The notes beneath the pieces are model-generated. The model had not been told where the DNA came from. It was given only the letters and a program-made list of their open reading frames with translations, and did not search any database. A stretch of DNA of 38,048 nucleotides from Deltaproteobacteria bacterium (lineage in GTDB: Bacteria; Desulfobacterota; Desulfuromonadia; Geobacterales; Geobacteraceae), in assembly GCA_021848385.1 (NCBI GenBank), contig JAJZUQ010000028.1:1-38048 (forward strand), given 5' to 3'. Shown piece by piece: positions 8,791 through 18,349 of this stretch (positions within the stretch are counted from its first letter, which is position 1; each line of letters starts with the position of its first letter). The position numbers were made by a program, and so were the translations under genes.

Positions 8791-9956
8791 GGGGTTCTCC
8801 TGGCGGCAAATTTGTGCCGTAATCTGCTCCCGGTTTCGGTCAGCAGTGTGAACAGGTAAAAACGCCGTTCCTCTGCGGTCTGGCGGAACAGGTAGACACC
8901 AAACATCAGGAACAGGATGTTCGGCGACCACATGGCCACTGAAGGGAGTATCAACCCCCGCTCGCCCATGGCCTTGAAGGTTGTGAGGACGACATAATAG
9001 ACGATCAGCACGCCGATGCTGAGGGCGAAGCCGGCTCCCTTGCCGGAGCGCTGGTTCTGGATGCCGAGGGGGATGCCGATCAATGCGAATACGAAACAGG
9101 CAAAGGGGAACGAAAAGCGGCGTTGCACTTCGAGTTCCATGTCAGTCCGTAGCTTCCTGTCGAGGGTTGGTGAATTGAGGTTGGCATACAGTTCCGAAAG
9201 GCTCATGTCCAGTTCGTTTTTCAGGATCTCCTTCGCAGCCTGGGGGAGGTTGATGCTCAGGTCGTAGTCCTGGAATTCAACCAGCCGGTATCCGGTCTTG
9301 CCGACGGGGCGGTGGATCCCCCCATTCTGAAGGTGCATGCGCATTATCCGGGTTTCGGGGTCCGACGAGAGGACGCCGGTGGCGGCAAAGATGGTGGACG
9401 GTTCCGCCGGGTTCCGGTCGTCCTGAATGAGAACGCCGCTGGTATGGTGGTCAAGGGGAGAGTAACGATTAAAGTAGATGGTCAAACCGGGGAAGTCGTC
9501 GATAAAAACCTGGTCCTTGAGGGCATTCGCTCCCCGTTCCTCGACAATTCTGGCCACAAGCATCTTGAACGAGGTGTTGCCCCACGGGATGCCATAGAGT
9601 GTTACCAGGGTGGTCGCTATGTAGGCGCAGAGTGCAAAGACGAGGACCGGGGGGAGCAGGCCGTAGAGGCTGATGCCGCAGGCCTTCATGGATGTTATTT
9701 CGCTGTCGGCCGAAAGGCGGCCGAAAGCGAGCAGCACCGCCAGCAGCACCGCCATGGGGATGGTGACAAGGCAGAAGTAGGGGAGGAGATAGACGACCAT
9801 CCAGAGGATTTCGCTGAGGGGAACCCCTTTGGCTACGACCATGTCGGCCAGCTTCAGGAGCCTTCCCATCAGGAGCACAGAGGTGAAAGTCGTCATGCCG
9901 AGCAGGAACGGCACGCTGATTTCTCTGAAAAGATAGCGGTAGAGGGTGGTTTTCAT
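8787..9956 (-). CDS. lptF: LPS export ABC transporter permease LptF
   Basis: The 389-residue LptF/LptG-family permease starts MKTTLYRYLFREISVPFLLG. It has membrane segments around residues 15-35, 55-75 and 95-125, the ITSMKACGISLYGLLPPVLV signature, a periplasmic domain, and a C-terminal helix bundle including FPFACFVFALIGIPLGIQNQ. It partners with the downstream lptG, to which it is translationally coupled. ATG 9956 fits the family N-terminus, but no Shine-Dalgarno sequence precedes it. A promoter-like pair (TTTACT, 17 bp, TATCAT) ends nine bases before the ATG, so the transcript may be leaderless. Its promoter region is shared with the divergent rpsB operon. Confidence 0.9.
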   Translation of the reverse strand: MKTTLYRYLFREISVPFLLGMTTFTSVLLMGRLLKLADMVVAKGVPLSEILWMVVYLLPYFCLVTIPMAVLLAVLLAFGRLSADSEITSMKACGISLYGLLPPVLVFALCAYIATTLVTLYGIPWGNTSFKMLVARIVEERGANALKDQVFIDDFPGLTIYFNRYSPLDHHTSGVLIQDDRNPAEPSTIFAATGVLSSDPETRIMRMHLQNGGIHRPVGKTGYRLVEFQDYDLSINLPQAAKEILKNELDMSLSELYANLNSPTLDRKLRTDMELEVQRRFSFPFACFVFALIGIPLGIQNQRSGKGAGFALSIGVLIVYYVVLTTFKAMGERGLILPSVAMWSPNILFLMFGVYLFRQTAEERRFYLFTLLTETGSRLRHKFAARRTP

Positions 9957-9964
9957 GACCGGCC

Positions 9965-9993
9965 ATGATACATGAGATGGGGGGGGAAGTAAA
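9965..9993 (-). promoter_or_regulatory. Putative sigma-70 promoter of lptF, close enough to give a leaderless mRNA
   Basis: On the minus strand TTTACT (9993-9988) and TATCAT (9970-9965) are separated by 17 bp. Transcription starting about seven bases past the -10 box would begin at or just before the lptF ATG at 9956. Confidence 0.45.
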
Positions 9994-10073
9994 GGGCGGG
10001 CGGCTCCGTTGGTGTGGCTTTGCCGATAGTGACCGGGACACCCTGGACCCTGCCGCTCAAGGACAAATTCTCC

Positions 10074-10103
10074 TTGCCAGGAGGGAACGGCTTGTGATAT
10101 ATA
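10074..10103 (+). promoter_or_regulatory. Putative promoter of the rpsB-tsf operon
   Basis: TTGCCA (10074-10079) is followed 18 bp later by TATATA (10098-10103). This would give a leader of roughly 100 bases before rpsB. Confidence 0.4.
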
Positions 10104-10138
10104 AGAGTGCTTTTCAAATTCGCACGCATCCTTTGTGG

Positions 10139-10170
10139 CCCGGTGGTGTCCGTTTTGTACGGATTCCGGG
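10139..10170 (+). promoter_or_regulatory. Stem-loop in the rpsB leader (candidate S2 autoregulatory site)
   Basis: An outer CCCGG/CCGGG pair (10139-10143 with 10166-10170) encloses a TCCGT/ACGGA stem (10149-10153 with 10159-10163), ending about 40 bases before the rpsB start. Ribosomal protein genes often carry autoregulatory leaders, and S2 leaders are known in other bacteria. The assignment here rests on position only. Confidence 0.25.
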
Positions 10171-10209
10171 AGAATGGGGGTGCGGAGGGAAAACCAAAGG
10201 AGAAAGACC

Positions 10210-10980
10210 ATGTCAAACATCACCATGAAGGAACTGCTGGAGGCCGGCGTACACTTTGGCCACCAGACCAAGCGCTGGAACCCGAAGATGAAACCGTATA
10301 TCTTCGGCGCACGCAACGGCATCTACATCATCGACCTGCAGAAGACCGTCCGCCTGTTCAAGAATGCCTACAACTACGTCGTGGATTCAGCCCGGGCCGG
10401 TGAGACCATGCTGATCGTCGGCACGAAGAAGCAGGCCCAGGACGCGGTGGCCGAAGAGGCAGCCCGCTGTGGCATGTATTACGTAAACCAGCGCTGGCTG
10501 GGGGGGATGCTGACCAACTTCGCCACCGTAAAACAGAGCATCGACCGGCTCAAGAAGCTCGACGCCATGTTTGCCGACGGTTCCATCGAGGCGTACACCA
10601 AAAAAGAGGCGCTGCAGCTCGAAAAAGAGCGGCAGAAGCTGGAAAAAACCCTCGGCGGGATCAAGGCGATGGGAAAACTCCCCGGCATGCTGTTCGTCGT
10701 CGATCCGAAGAACGAGGAGATCGCTGTCGCTGAAGCGAAGAAGCTCGGAATACCTGTCGTTGCCATCGTTGATACCAACTGCGATCCCGACAGCATAGAC
10801 TATATCATTCCGGGGAATGACGATGCCATCCGTGCCATCCGCCTGCTGACCAGCAAAATGGCAGATGCGATGATCGAAGGCGGCCAGGCCCGGAATATGG
10901 ATCTGCAGGCTGACAAATCGGGTGACGAGCAGGTCGAGGCCGCAGAAGCCGCCGCAGCCGAGCCGGCAACCGAAGCCTGA
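10210..10980 (+). CDS. rpsB: 30S ribosomal protein S2
   Basis: The 256-residue protein begins [20 protein letters not shown], the standard S2 N-terminus. It continues with [26 protein letters not shown] and the [13 protein letters not shown] block, and ends the core with [21 protein letters not shown]2 binds late to the 30S head and is needed for S1 association. The last ~30 residues are an acidic Ala/Glu-rich tail that makes it a little longer than the E. coli protein. ATG 10210 follows AAAGGAGAAAGACC, a strong ribosome-binding site. It opens the conserved rpsB-tsf-pyrH-frr order. Confidence 0.98.
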   Translation: MSNITMKELLEAGVHFGHQTKRWNPKMKPYIFGARNGIYIIDLQKTVRLFKNAYNYVVDSARAGETMLIVGTKKQAQDAVAEEAARCGMYYVNQRWLGGMLTNFATVKQSIDRLKKLDAMFADGSIEAYTKKEALQLEKERQKLEKTLGGIKAMGKLPGMLFVVDPKNEEIAVAEAKKLGIPVVAIVDTNCDPDSIDYIIPGNDDAIRAIRLLTSKMADAMIEGGQARNMDLQADKSGDEQVEAAEAAAAEPATEA

Positions 10981-11056
10981 TTTTTTGCATTATTAAAGAA
11001 TAGCATGACTACCTGCCTGGTCCGCGACGGCGGGCCGTTATGAACTGGAGGATATC

Positions 11057-12498
<1,442 letters not shown>

Positions 12499-12499
12499 C

Positions 12500-13057
12500 A
12501 TGACCAAAGACGTCATCTCCGCCATGGGAGTTCACATGGACAAGACCATCGACGCCCTCCGCAAGGAATTTCAGAAAATCCGCACCGGCCGTGCTACGAC
12601 AGCCCTTCTCGACGATGTAAAGGTAGACTATTACGGCAATCCGTCGCCACTCAGCCAGGTGGCAACCCTTGCCGTCCCCGAAGCCAGGACCATTACCATC
12701 CAGCCATGGGAAGCGAAGCAGATCCCTGCCATCGAGAAGGCGATCATGAATGCCAATCTCGGGCTGACGCCGGCCAATGATGGCAAGTTGATACGCCTCA
12801 ACCTTCCCCCTCTTACCGAGGAACGCCGCAAGGATATCGTCAAGCAGTTGAAGAAGATGGGAGAAGAGACCAAGGTAGCACTGCGCAATAACCGCCGCGA
12901 TGCTATCGACAACCTGAAAAAGCTGGAGAAAGAAAAGAAGATATCCGAAGACGATCTGAAGCGTGCGGAGAAAGAGGTGCAGGAGCATACCGACAAGCAC
13001 GTGGCAAAGGTTGACGAGGTGGTGGCGCATAAGGAAAAGGAAGTCCTGGAAGTCTGA
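12500..13057 (+). CDS. frr: Ribosome recycling factor
   Basis: The 185-residue protein matches RRF over its whole length. It has the helical stem start ([20 protein letters not shown]), the beta domain with [14 protein letters not shown] and ITIQPWE, and the long C-terminal helix ([20 protein letters not shown], then [15 protein letters not shown]). RRF with EF-G splits the post-termination ribosome. AAAGGA lies upstream of the ATG at 12500, with only one base separating it from the pyrH stop. A 383-base repeat-rich spacer follows. Confidence 0.98.
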   Translation: MTKDVISAMGVHMDKTIDALRKEFQKIRTGRATTALLDDVKVDYYGNPSPLSQVATLAVPEARTITIQPWEAKQIPAIEKAIMNANLGLTPANDGKLIRLNLPPLTEERRKDIVKQLKKMGEETKVALRNNRRDAIDNLKKLEKEKKISEDDLKRAEKEVQEHTDKHVAKVDEVVAHKEKEVLEV

Positions 13058-13075
13058 GGAGGCAACGTGGCTTTT

Positions 13076-13140
13076 GACTCGGCCTGACGGCCTCGCCCTG
13101 CGGGCAGCCTTCGCTGTCCAATTCGCAAGCGAATTGTCCG
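13076..13140 (+). repeat. Intergenic repeat unit, copy 1 (frr-uppS spacer)
   Basis: The unit begins GACTCGGCCTG and ends in an 8-bp hairpin CAATTCGC-AA-GCGAATTG (13119-13136). A related copy begins at 13173. Both contain GC-rich inner dyads. No coding role is apparent. Confidence 0.7.
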
Positions 13141-13172
13141 CAATCTCTGCGTTGATCTTCAGGATTCCTTGT

Positions 13173-13240
13173 GACTCGGCCTGTGGCCGCCCCCTACGGG
13201 GCGCCTACGCGGTCCAATTTCGCAAGCGAAATTGTGCGGC
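13173..13240 (+). repeat. Intergenic repeat unit, copy 2 (frr-uppS spacer)
   Basis: This is a diverged direct repeat of the 13076 unit, with the same GACTCGGCCTG start. It ends in a 9-bp hairpin CAATTTCGC-AA-GCGAAATTG (13215-13234), where a T:A pair has been added on both arms. The change preserves pairing. The rest of the spacer to 13390 shows no convincing gene. Confidence 0.7.
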
Positions 13241-13390
13241 ATAGCGCTGTTTATGCCCGACCTTTGGGTACTATGCCTCCGCGTCATCCCTTGATCGCCT
13301 TGACCTTGCGAAAAATCCGCGTTGCAGCGCCTTTTACCCTGGAGGGGATTCCCTCCCTTTTTTGCTTGCGAAGTGTCCGGAAGTATGGTT

Positions 13391-13428
13391 AAATCCCCTA
13401 CACCCCTGTGTTCACGGGGATTTTTCGT
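13391..13428 (+). terminator. Terminator-like hairpin directly upstream of uppS
   Basis: AAATCCCC (13391-13398) pairs with GGGGATTT (13416-13423), and the stem continues into a T tract. It lies 13-18 bases before the uppS start, so it probably ends the rpsB-frr transcript or attenuates entry into uppS. Confidence 0.65.
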
Positions 13429-13440
13429 TTTAGGGGCTGT

Positions 13441-14181
13441 ATGCAAACATTGAATCCCGACAGGCTCCCCCGCCACCTGGCCGTCATCATGGACGGCAAC
13501 GGGCGCTGGGCGAAGCAACGGATGTTGCGGCGGATCGTCGGCCATCAGCGGGGAGTGGAAACCGTCAGGCTCATTGTTGAGGAGTGCTCCAATCTCGGAA
13601 TCGGTTACCTGACCCTTTATGCGTTTTCGTCGGAGAACTGGCTTCGCCCCAAGAGCGAGGTCTCGGCTCTGATGTTGCTCCTCAAGAAGTACATCCGTTC
13701 CGAAATTCCCCGCATGATGAAAAACAACATCCGTTTCAACGTGATAGGCGACCGTTCCGAGCTGCCGCCGGATGTAGAGCGTGAGCTGACGGACGCCTTG
13801 GACCAGACCGCCGCGAATACCGGCATGGTGCTGACGCTGGCGCTTTCCTATGGTTCCCGCCAGGAAATAGTCCGGGCGGCCCGGCAGTTGGCCGGCGATA
13901 TGGTTGCCGGTCGAATAAACCCTGACAAGGTCGATGAACAGTTGTTCACCAGCTACCTGTTTACGGCGGATATCCCCGACCCGGACTTGCTCATACGAAC
14001 CAGCGGCGAGATGCGGATCAGCAATTTTCTCCTCTGGCAGCTTGCGTACACGGAGCTTTATTTCTGCGATGTCAACTGGCCAGACTTCGGGAAGAAAGAG
14101 CTCTACCGTGCCATTCACGATTATCAGACACGGGAACGGCGTTACGGCAAGACCAGCGATCAGCTGCAGAAAAGGAGCTGA
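13441..14181 (+). CDS. uppS: Undecaprenyl diphosphate synthase (cis-prenyltransferase)
   Basis: UppS condenses isopentenyl units onto farnesyl-PP to make the C55 carrier lipid for peptidoglycan and O-antigen. The 246-residue protein carries the signature HLAVIMDGNGRWAKQR with catalytic Asp18, the YAFSSENWLRP block, and RTSGEMRISNFLLWQLAYTE near residue 190. ATG 13441 is preceded by AGGGGC and matches the family start; upstream in-frame codons lie in the terminator. It is closely followed by cdsA and dxr, forming an isoprenoid/phospholipid block conserved in many bacteria. Confidence 0.97.
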   Translation: MQTLNPDRLPRHLAVIMDGNGRWAKQRMLRRIVGHQRGVETVRLIVEECSNLGIGYLTLYAFSSENWLRPKSEVSALMLLLKKYIRSEIPRMMKNNIRFNVIGDRSELPPDVERELTDALDQTAANTGMVLTLALSYGSRQEIVRAARQLAGDMVAGRINPDKVDEQLFTSYLFTADIPDPDLLIRTSGEMRISNFLLWQLAYTELYFCDVNWPDFGKKELYRAIHDYQTRERRYGKTSDQLQKRS

Positions 14182-14183
14182 AC

Positions 14184-15020
14184 ATCAAACGTTTATTGAC
14201 AGCGGCAGTGGCACTCCCCCTCCTCATCCTCCTGATTCTCAAGGGTAGCCCATTTCTCTTCGCCTGTTTCGTACTGCTTCTCACGTTCCTGGGGCTGTCT
14301 GAGTTCTACGGCATGGCGCTCCCAGGGAGGAAGCTCGAAGGGATGCTGGCTTCCCTGCTCGGTGCTCTCCTCCCCCTGGCCATGATCGGTATGGACCCTC
14401 TCCGATTGCCCGGTTCCCTCACCCTGACCGGTATGGATCCCCACCGCTTCCCCGCTTTTTTGACCTTGCTGGTGCTGCTCTTTGCACTCCATTTTCTTTT
14501 TCGCTTCCAGGATATCCGCCTGGCCGCGGGAGAAACGGCCCTGGTCTGCTTCGGCTTTCTCTATGTGCCGCTCCTGCTTGGCCATCTTATCCTGCTCCGT
14601 CTGGCGACCCACGGCGTACAATGGATTTTCCTCCTTCTTGTCATCGTCATGACCGGCGATAGCGCGGCGTACTACGTGGGGAGCAGTTTCGGGAAGCGGA
14701 AACTGTACCCGGCGGTCAGTCCTAAAAAAAGTGTCGAAGGGGCGCTGGGGGGGGTGGCAGGGAGTCTCGTCGGGGCACTCGTTTTCCGGTATCTCTGGTT
14801 TCCCGGACTGGCGATGGTGGACTGTCTTGTCGTGACGCTGCTTGCTGCTCCTCTCGGGCAGCTGGGCGACCTGTTCGAATCTCTGCTGAAGCGAAGTTGC
14901 GGGGTCAAGGATTCGGGAGTCATTATCCCTGGCCATGGGGGGATTCTGGATCGACTCGACAGCATTCTTTTCGCCGTTCCGGTGATCTATTACTACCTGC
15001 ACTACGTTATCCAACGGTGA
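14184..15020 (+). CDS. cdsA: Phosphatidate cytidylyltransferase (CDP-diacylglycerol synthase), apparent ATC start
   Basis: CdsA makes CDP-diacylglycerol, the precursor used by pssA later in the window. The protein has about eight membrane segments and the C-terminal CDP-DAG synthase signature around SPKKSVEGALGGVAGSL, LGQLGDLFESLLKR and IIPGHGGILDRLDS. The start is odd. AAAGGAG (14171-14177) sits at the ideal distance from ATC at 14184, which would open with the family-like sequence (M)KRLLTAAVALPLL. The first conventional start, TTG 14196, is 18 bases from that site and trims four residues. A single G-to-C change from ATG would explain this. If ATC is not used, the gene is 14196-15020. The uppS stop is two bases upstream. 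Confidence 0.92.
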   Translation: MKRLLTAAVALPLLILLILKGSPFLFACFVLLLTFLGLSEFYGMALPGRKLEGMLASLLGALLPLAMIGMDPLRLPGSLTLTGMDPHRFPAFLTLLVLLFALHFLFRFQDIRLAAGETALVCFGFLYVPLLLGHLILLRLATHGVQWIFLLLVIVMTGDSAAYYVGSSFGKRKLYPAVSPKKSVEGALGGVAGSLVGALVFRYLWFPGLAMVDCLVVTLLAAPLGQLGDLFESLLKRSCGVKDSGVIIPGHGGILDRLDSILFAVPVIYYYLHYVIQR

Positions 15021-15049
15021 TGATCCATCCCGTCGGTTGAGGGGATTTC

Positions 15050-16207
15050 ATGAAGAAACTAAGCATACTCGGTTCAACCGGTTCCATCGGCGTGAGCACT
15101 CTGGAGATTGTCGCCGCCCATCGTGATCGCTTTCAGGTGGTGGCACTAACGGCAGGGAGCAATCTGGAGCTGCTGAAGCAGCAGGTCGAGGCGTTCTCTC
15201 CCCGGTTGGTGTCGGTTATGACGGAAGAGTCGGCGCAAAAGCTGCGGCAGATGCTCCCCGGCCCGAAACCGGAAATTCTTTCCGGCGTGCAGGGGCTCAT
15301 TGCCGCCGCTACCGCTGATGATACAGAGATGGTGGTGGCGGCGATCGTCGGTGCCGCCGGGCTGGTGCCGACCGCAGCCGCGATCAAGGCGGGGAAGGAT
15401 GTGGCCCTGGCCAACAAGGAGACCCTGGTGACCGCCGGCCACCTTATCATGAGGATGGTGGCGGAGAAGGGGGTAAAGCTCTATCCGGTGGACAGTGAGC
15501 ACAGTGCCGTCTTCCAGTCCATGGAGGGGCACCGGTGCGAAGACATCGAAAAGATCATCCTGACCGCTTCCGGGGGGCCATTCCTTTCCTGGCCGGCGGA
15601 GCGGCTTGCCGATGTTACCATTGAAGATGCCCTGAATCACCCCAACTGGAGCATGGGGAAAAAGATCACCATCGATTCCGCCACCATGATGAACAAGGGG
15701 CTGGAGGTGATCGAGGCACGCTGGCTCTTCGACGTGCCGGCGGCCAGGATCGACGTCAATATTCACCCCCAGAGCATAATCCACTCCATGGTGGAGTATA
15801 TTGACGGCTGTGTCATTGCCCAGCTCGGGACCCCGGACATGAAGGCCCCCATTGCCTATGCCCTCTCCTACCCCGAACGGGTCACCACCGGCGTGAAGCC
15901 GCTCGATCTCACCCTCGTTTCCGGGCTTACCTTTTTCAGACCGGATCTGACGAAGTTCCGCTGTCTCAAACTCGCCTACGATTCCCTCGCTGCGGGTGAG
16001 AGCATGCCGGCGGTTCTGAATGCTGCCAACGAGGTGGCTGTCGAGGCCTTTCTCGCGGGGCGCATCAGGTTCGTCGAGATACCGGCGGCCATCGAGCGGA
16101 CCATGTCGTTTCACCAGACCCACTCCCTCGGCACCATCGAGGAGGTCCTCTTCGTCGACCGCTGGGCGCGGGAGAAGACGCGGGAATTGCTGAAAATCGT
16201 TGATTAG
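15050..16207 (+). CDS. dxr: 1-deoxy-D-xylulose 5-phosphate reductoisomerase
   Basis: This is the second enzyme of the MEP isoprenoid pathway (DXP to MEP, NADPH-dependent). The 385-residue length is normal. The NADPH loop [14 protein letters not shown] is at residues 7-20. It is followed by [12 protein letters not shown], the metal/substrate motif [18 protein letters not shown], and [23 protein letters not shown] 15050 follows TTGAGGGG. It supplies the isoprenoid precursors that UppS elongates, which fits its place between cdsA and rseP. Confidence 0.98.
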   Translation: MKKLSILGSTGSIGVSTLEIVAAHRDRFQVVALTAGSNLELLKQQVEAFSPRLVSVMTEESAQKLRQMLPGPKPEILSGVQGLIAAATADDTEMVVAAIVGAAGLVPTAAAIKAGKDVALANKETLVTAGHLIMRMVAEKGVKLYPVDSEHSAVFQSMEGHRCEDIEKIILTASGGPFLSWPAERLADVTIEDALNHPNWSMGKKITIDSATMMNKGLEVIEARWLFDVPAARIDVNIHPQSIIHSMVEYIDGCVIAQLGTPDMKAPIAYALSYPERVTTGVKPLDLTLVSGLTFFRPDLTKFRCLKLAYDSLAAGESMPAVLNAANEVAVEAFLAGRIRFVEIPAAIERTMSFHQTHSLGTIEEVLFVDRWAREKTRELLKIVD

Positions 16208-16270
16208 GGACCAGGGACAGGGGCGATGGGTCTGATCGTCTCCTCTGTACCCCGGTATTGAGGTAATTTC

Positions 16271-17338
16271 ATGACGAGTATCATCTCTGCAATCATTGTC
16301 CTTGGTGTACTGATATTTGTTCACGAACTGGGGCATTTCCTCTTTGCCAAGCTGTTCGACGTCGGTGTGGAGAAGTTTTCCCTCGGTTTTGGCACCAAGA
16401 TCGTCGGCTTCCGGAAAGGGGAGACCGAGTACCTGATTTCTGCCTTTCCCTTGGGCGGCTATGTGAAGATGATCGGTGAGAACGGTGAGGGAGAACTCTC
16501 CGAGGCGGACCAGGCCCGTTCATTCGCTGCAAAACCTCCCCTTCAGCGTATCGCCATCGTTGCAGCGGGGCCGGTCTTCAACCTTTTGTTCGCCTATCTG
16601 CTCTTCATCCTGATCTATATGGTAGGGGTGCCGGCAGCGACGACCAAGATCGGCGAAGTCATGAAGGACAAACCGGCAGCCCGGGCAGGGCTCATGACCA
16701 ATGACGTGGTAACTGCCATCGACGGCAAGCCGGTACAGCGCTGGGACGACCTGGCGAAGACCATAGCCGAAGGGAAGGGCCAACCGCTGGAACTTCAGGT
16801 CCGGCGTGGAAACACCGTCCTGACCTTCAGGGTGACTCCGGAATCCAGGAGCAGCAAAAATCTATTCGGTGAAACGGTGACGTCGCCGGTCATCGGCGTG
16901 GTGGCAGCCGGCGAGATCGTGACCGACCGGTTCGGACCTCTGGATGCCTTTGTCAAGGGGAGCGCCCAGAGCTGGAACGTCATCAAGCTGACGATTCTCT
17001 CCCTGGTCAAGCTTGTGGAGCGTGCCATTCCCCTCGATACCATCGGCGGGCCGATCATGATTGCCAAAATGGCCGGGCAACAGGCGGCCGCAGGCGGTGT
17101 CAGCTTTTTCGCCTTCATGGCCCTTCTCTCCGTCAACCTCGGCGTGCTTAATCTTCTGCCGGTGCCGATCCTGGATGGAGGGCACCTTTTCTTCTACTTC
17201 TGGGAGCTGATTTTCCGCCGCCCGGTCAGCATGAAGACACGGGAAATAGCCCAGCAGATCGGTCTTGCTCTCCTCATCGGTCTCATGGTCCTGGCGTTTT
17301 ATAACGACATTGCCCGCTATTTCCTCGGCCAGGGATAG
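16271..17338 (+). CDS. rseP: Site-2 intramembrane zinc metalloprotease RseP
   Basis: The 355-residue membrane protease has the zinc motif HELGH at residues 18-22 inside the first membrane segment. A PDZ domain around residues 120-200 (KPAARAGLMTNDVVTAIDGK) and the third zinc-ligand motif NLLPVPILDGGHLFF near residue 300 complete the S2P architecture. In related bacteria RseP cleaves anti-sigma factors in envelope stress. Here it lacks the second PDZ domain of E. coli RseP, as is common for shorter homologues. It lies at the usual place after dxr. Confidence 0.96.
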   Translation: MTSIISAIIVLGVLIFVHELGHFLFAKLFDVGVEKFSLGFGTKIVGFRKGETEYLISAFPLGGYVKMIGENGEGELSEADQARSFAAKPPLQRIAIVAAGPVFNLLFAYLLFILIYMVGVPAATTKIGEVMKDKPAARAGLMTNDVVTAIDGKPVQRWDDLAKTIAEGKGQPLELQVRRGNTVLTFRVTPESRSSKNLFGETVTSPVIGVVAAGEIVTDRFGPLDAFVKGSAQSWNVIKLTILSLVKLVERAIPLDTIGGPIMIAKMAGQQAAAGGVSFFAFMALLSVNLGVLNLLPVPILDGGHLFFYFWELIFRRPVSMKTREIAQQIGLALLIGLMVLAFYNDIARYFLGQG

Positions 17339-17460
17339 ACGAATCCGGCAAAAGTCCATCTGCTGCGTTACGCTCCCCCTTCGTCGCTGCGGCGTAGCTG
17401 TGCTACGCCTCACTCCTCAGGACTCGCAAGCCTTGCATCTGGATCTTTTTCCGAATTCGT
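17339..17460. repeat. Palindromic intergenic element A (rseP-tsaB spacer)
   Basis: The outer arms (17339-17367 and 17435-17460) are imperfect inverted repeats starting ACGAAT(C/T)CGG. The core is an 8-bp hairpin GGCGTAGC-TGT-GCTACGCC at 17391-17409. Element B at 22452 has the same core pattern (GCGGCGTA...TACGCCTC) but unrelated, self-complementary arms. Confidence 0.7.
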
Positions 17461-17497
17461 CGGCAGGCATTGTTTTTATTGTTTTGTAGGAAACCGC

Positions 17498-18190
17498 ATG
17501 AAACTTCTTACTATCGATACCTCAACAAACACCTGCAGCGTTGCCCTTTCCTGTGACGGGCGACTGGTGGGGGAGTACCTGCTGGAAATGCAGCGGACCC
17601 TGTCGGAGCGGCTGTTGGCAGGGGTAGAACTGCTCCTTGCGGGTGCGGGAATGGACGTGAAGGATCTGGACGGTTTCGGTGTCGCTCTCGGTCCCGGTTC
17701 CTTCACCGGTCTGCGTATCGGGATCGCTACGGTTAAGGGGCTGGCACTGGCTACGGGGAAACCGGTGGCCGGTTTTTCTTCTCTGGCCATGCTGGCACAG
17801 AACCTTCCCTGGGCCGAATTCCCTGTCTGCCCCATGTTTGACGCCCGGAAGAAGGAGATTTACACAGCTCTCTACCGTTGTCGTGAGGTTCCTGAACCGG
17901 TTATTTCCGACTGCGTGCTCCCCCCCGAACTCTTCCTGGACAGACTTGACGGTCCCGTCATTTTCGTCGGTGATGGTGCCATCCGGTACCGGGAGATAAT
18001 CGAGTCCCGTTTCGGGGACCGGGCCTATTTCGCCCCGGCCAGTGCTACCCAGCCTCGCGCCGCTGCTGGCGCAGTTCTTGCGGAAGCCGTGTTCAGCCGT
18101 GGTCGAGCCGTCTTGCCGGCGGCTCTCGTCCCACTCTATATACGCCCCTCAGAGGCAGAACTGGCCCGGCTGCAGCGGGAAACACCCTAA
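17498..18190 (+). CDS. tsaB: tRNA N6-threonylcarbamoyladenosine biosynthesis protein TsaB
   Basis: TsaB is the partner of TsaD and TsaE in making the universal t6A37 modification of ANN-decoding tRNAs. The 230-residue protein has the ASKHA-type start KLLTIDTSTNTCSVAL and the diagnostic GFGVALGPGSFTGLRIGIAT block near residue 60. PMFDARKKEIYTALYR follows near residue 115. TAGGAAACC precedes the ATG at 17498. It is separated from rseP by palindromic element A, and the ilv promoter lies just beyond its stop. Confidence 0.95.
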   Translation: MKLLTIDTSTNTCSVALSCDGRLVGEYLLEMQRTLSERLLAGVELLLAGAGMDVKDLDGFGVALGPGSFTGLRIGIATVKGLALATGKPVAGFSSLAMLAQNLPWAEFPVCPMFDARKKEIYTALYRCREVPEPVISDCVLPPELFLDRLDGPVIFVGDGAIRYREIIESRFGDRAYFAPASATQPRAAAGAVLAEAVFSRGRAVLPAALVPLYIRPSEAELARLQRETP

Positions 18191-18206
18191 CATTATTCTA
18201 TTCATA

Positions 18207-18235
18207 TTGACAGCTGTTGGTGAATGTATTATTGT
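18207..18235 (+). promoter_or_regulatory. Putative sigma-70 promoter of the ilv operon
   Basis: Consensus TTGACA (18207-18212) and TATTGT (18230-18235) are separated by 17 bp in an AT-rich stretch. The predicted leader of about 110 bases before ilvD shows no T-box, and no branched-chain-rich leader peptide was seen. Confidence 0.6.
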
Positions 18236-18349
18236 TCTAATTTCGCTTTTGGTGACGACTAACTCCCGTTAATTTCAGCGGAATTTTGATTTCTCCAAGC
18301 ATTGGTTTGATGCCATCGAAATTTGCACTCCGCAGAGAGGCACGTAAAC

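Noticed and set aside
9312-9968. 218-residue plus-strand open frame opposite lptF
   Set aside because: It is antisense to a well-supported permease gene and reads as a low-complexity, charge-rich shadow with no ribosome-binding site.
13071-13392. Small open frames in the frr-uppS spacer
   Set aside because: They run through direct repeats and hairpins, lack ribosome-binding sites and resemble no protein.
18225-18263. Short reading frame starting ATGTATTATTG upstream of ilvD as an attenuation leader peptide
   Set aside because: It overlaps the predicted -10 box and has no run of Ile, Val or Leu codons, and no terminator/antiterminator pair follows.
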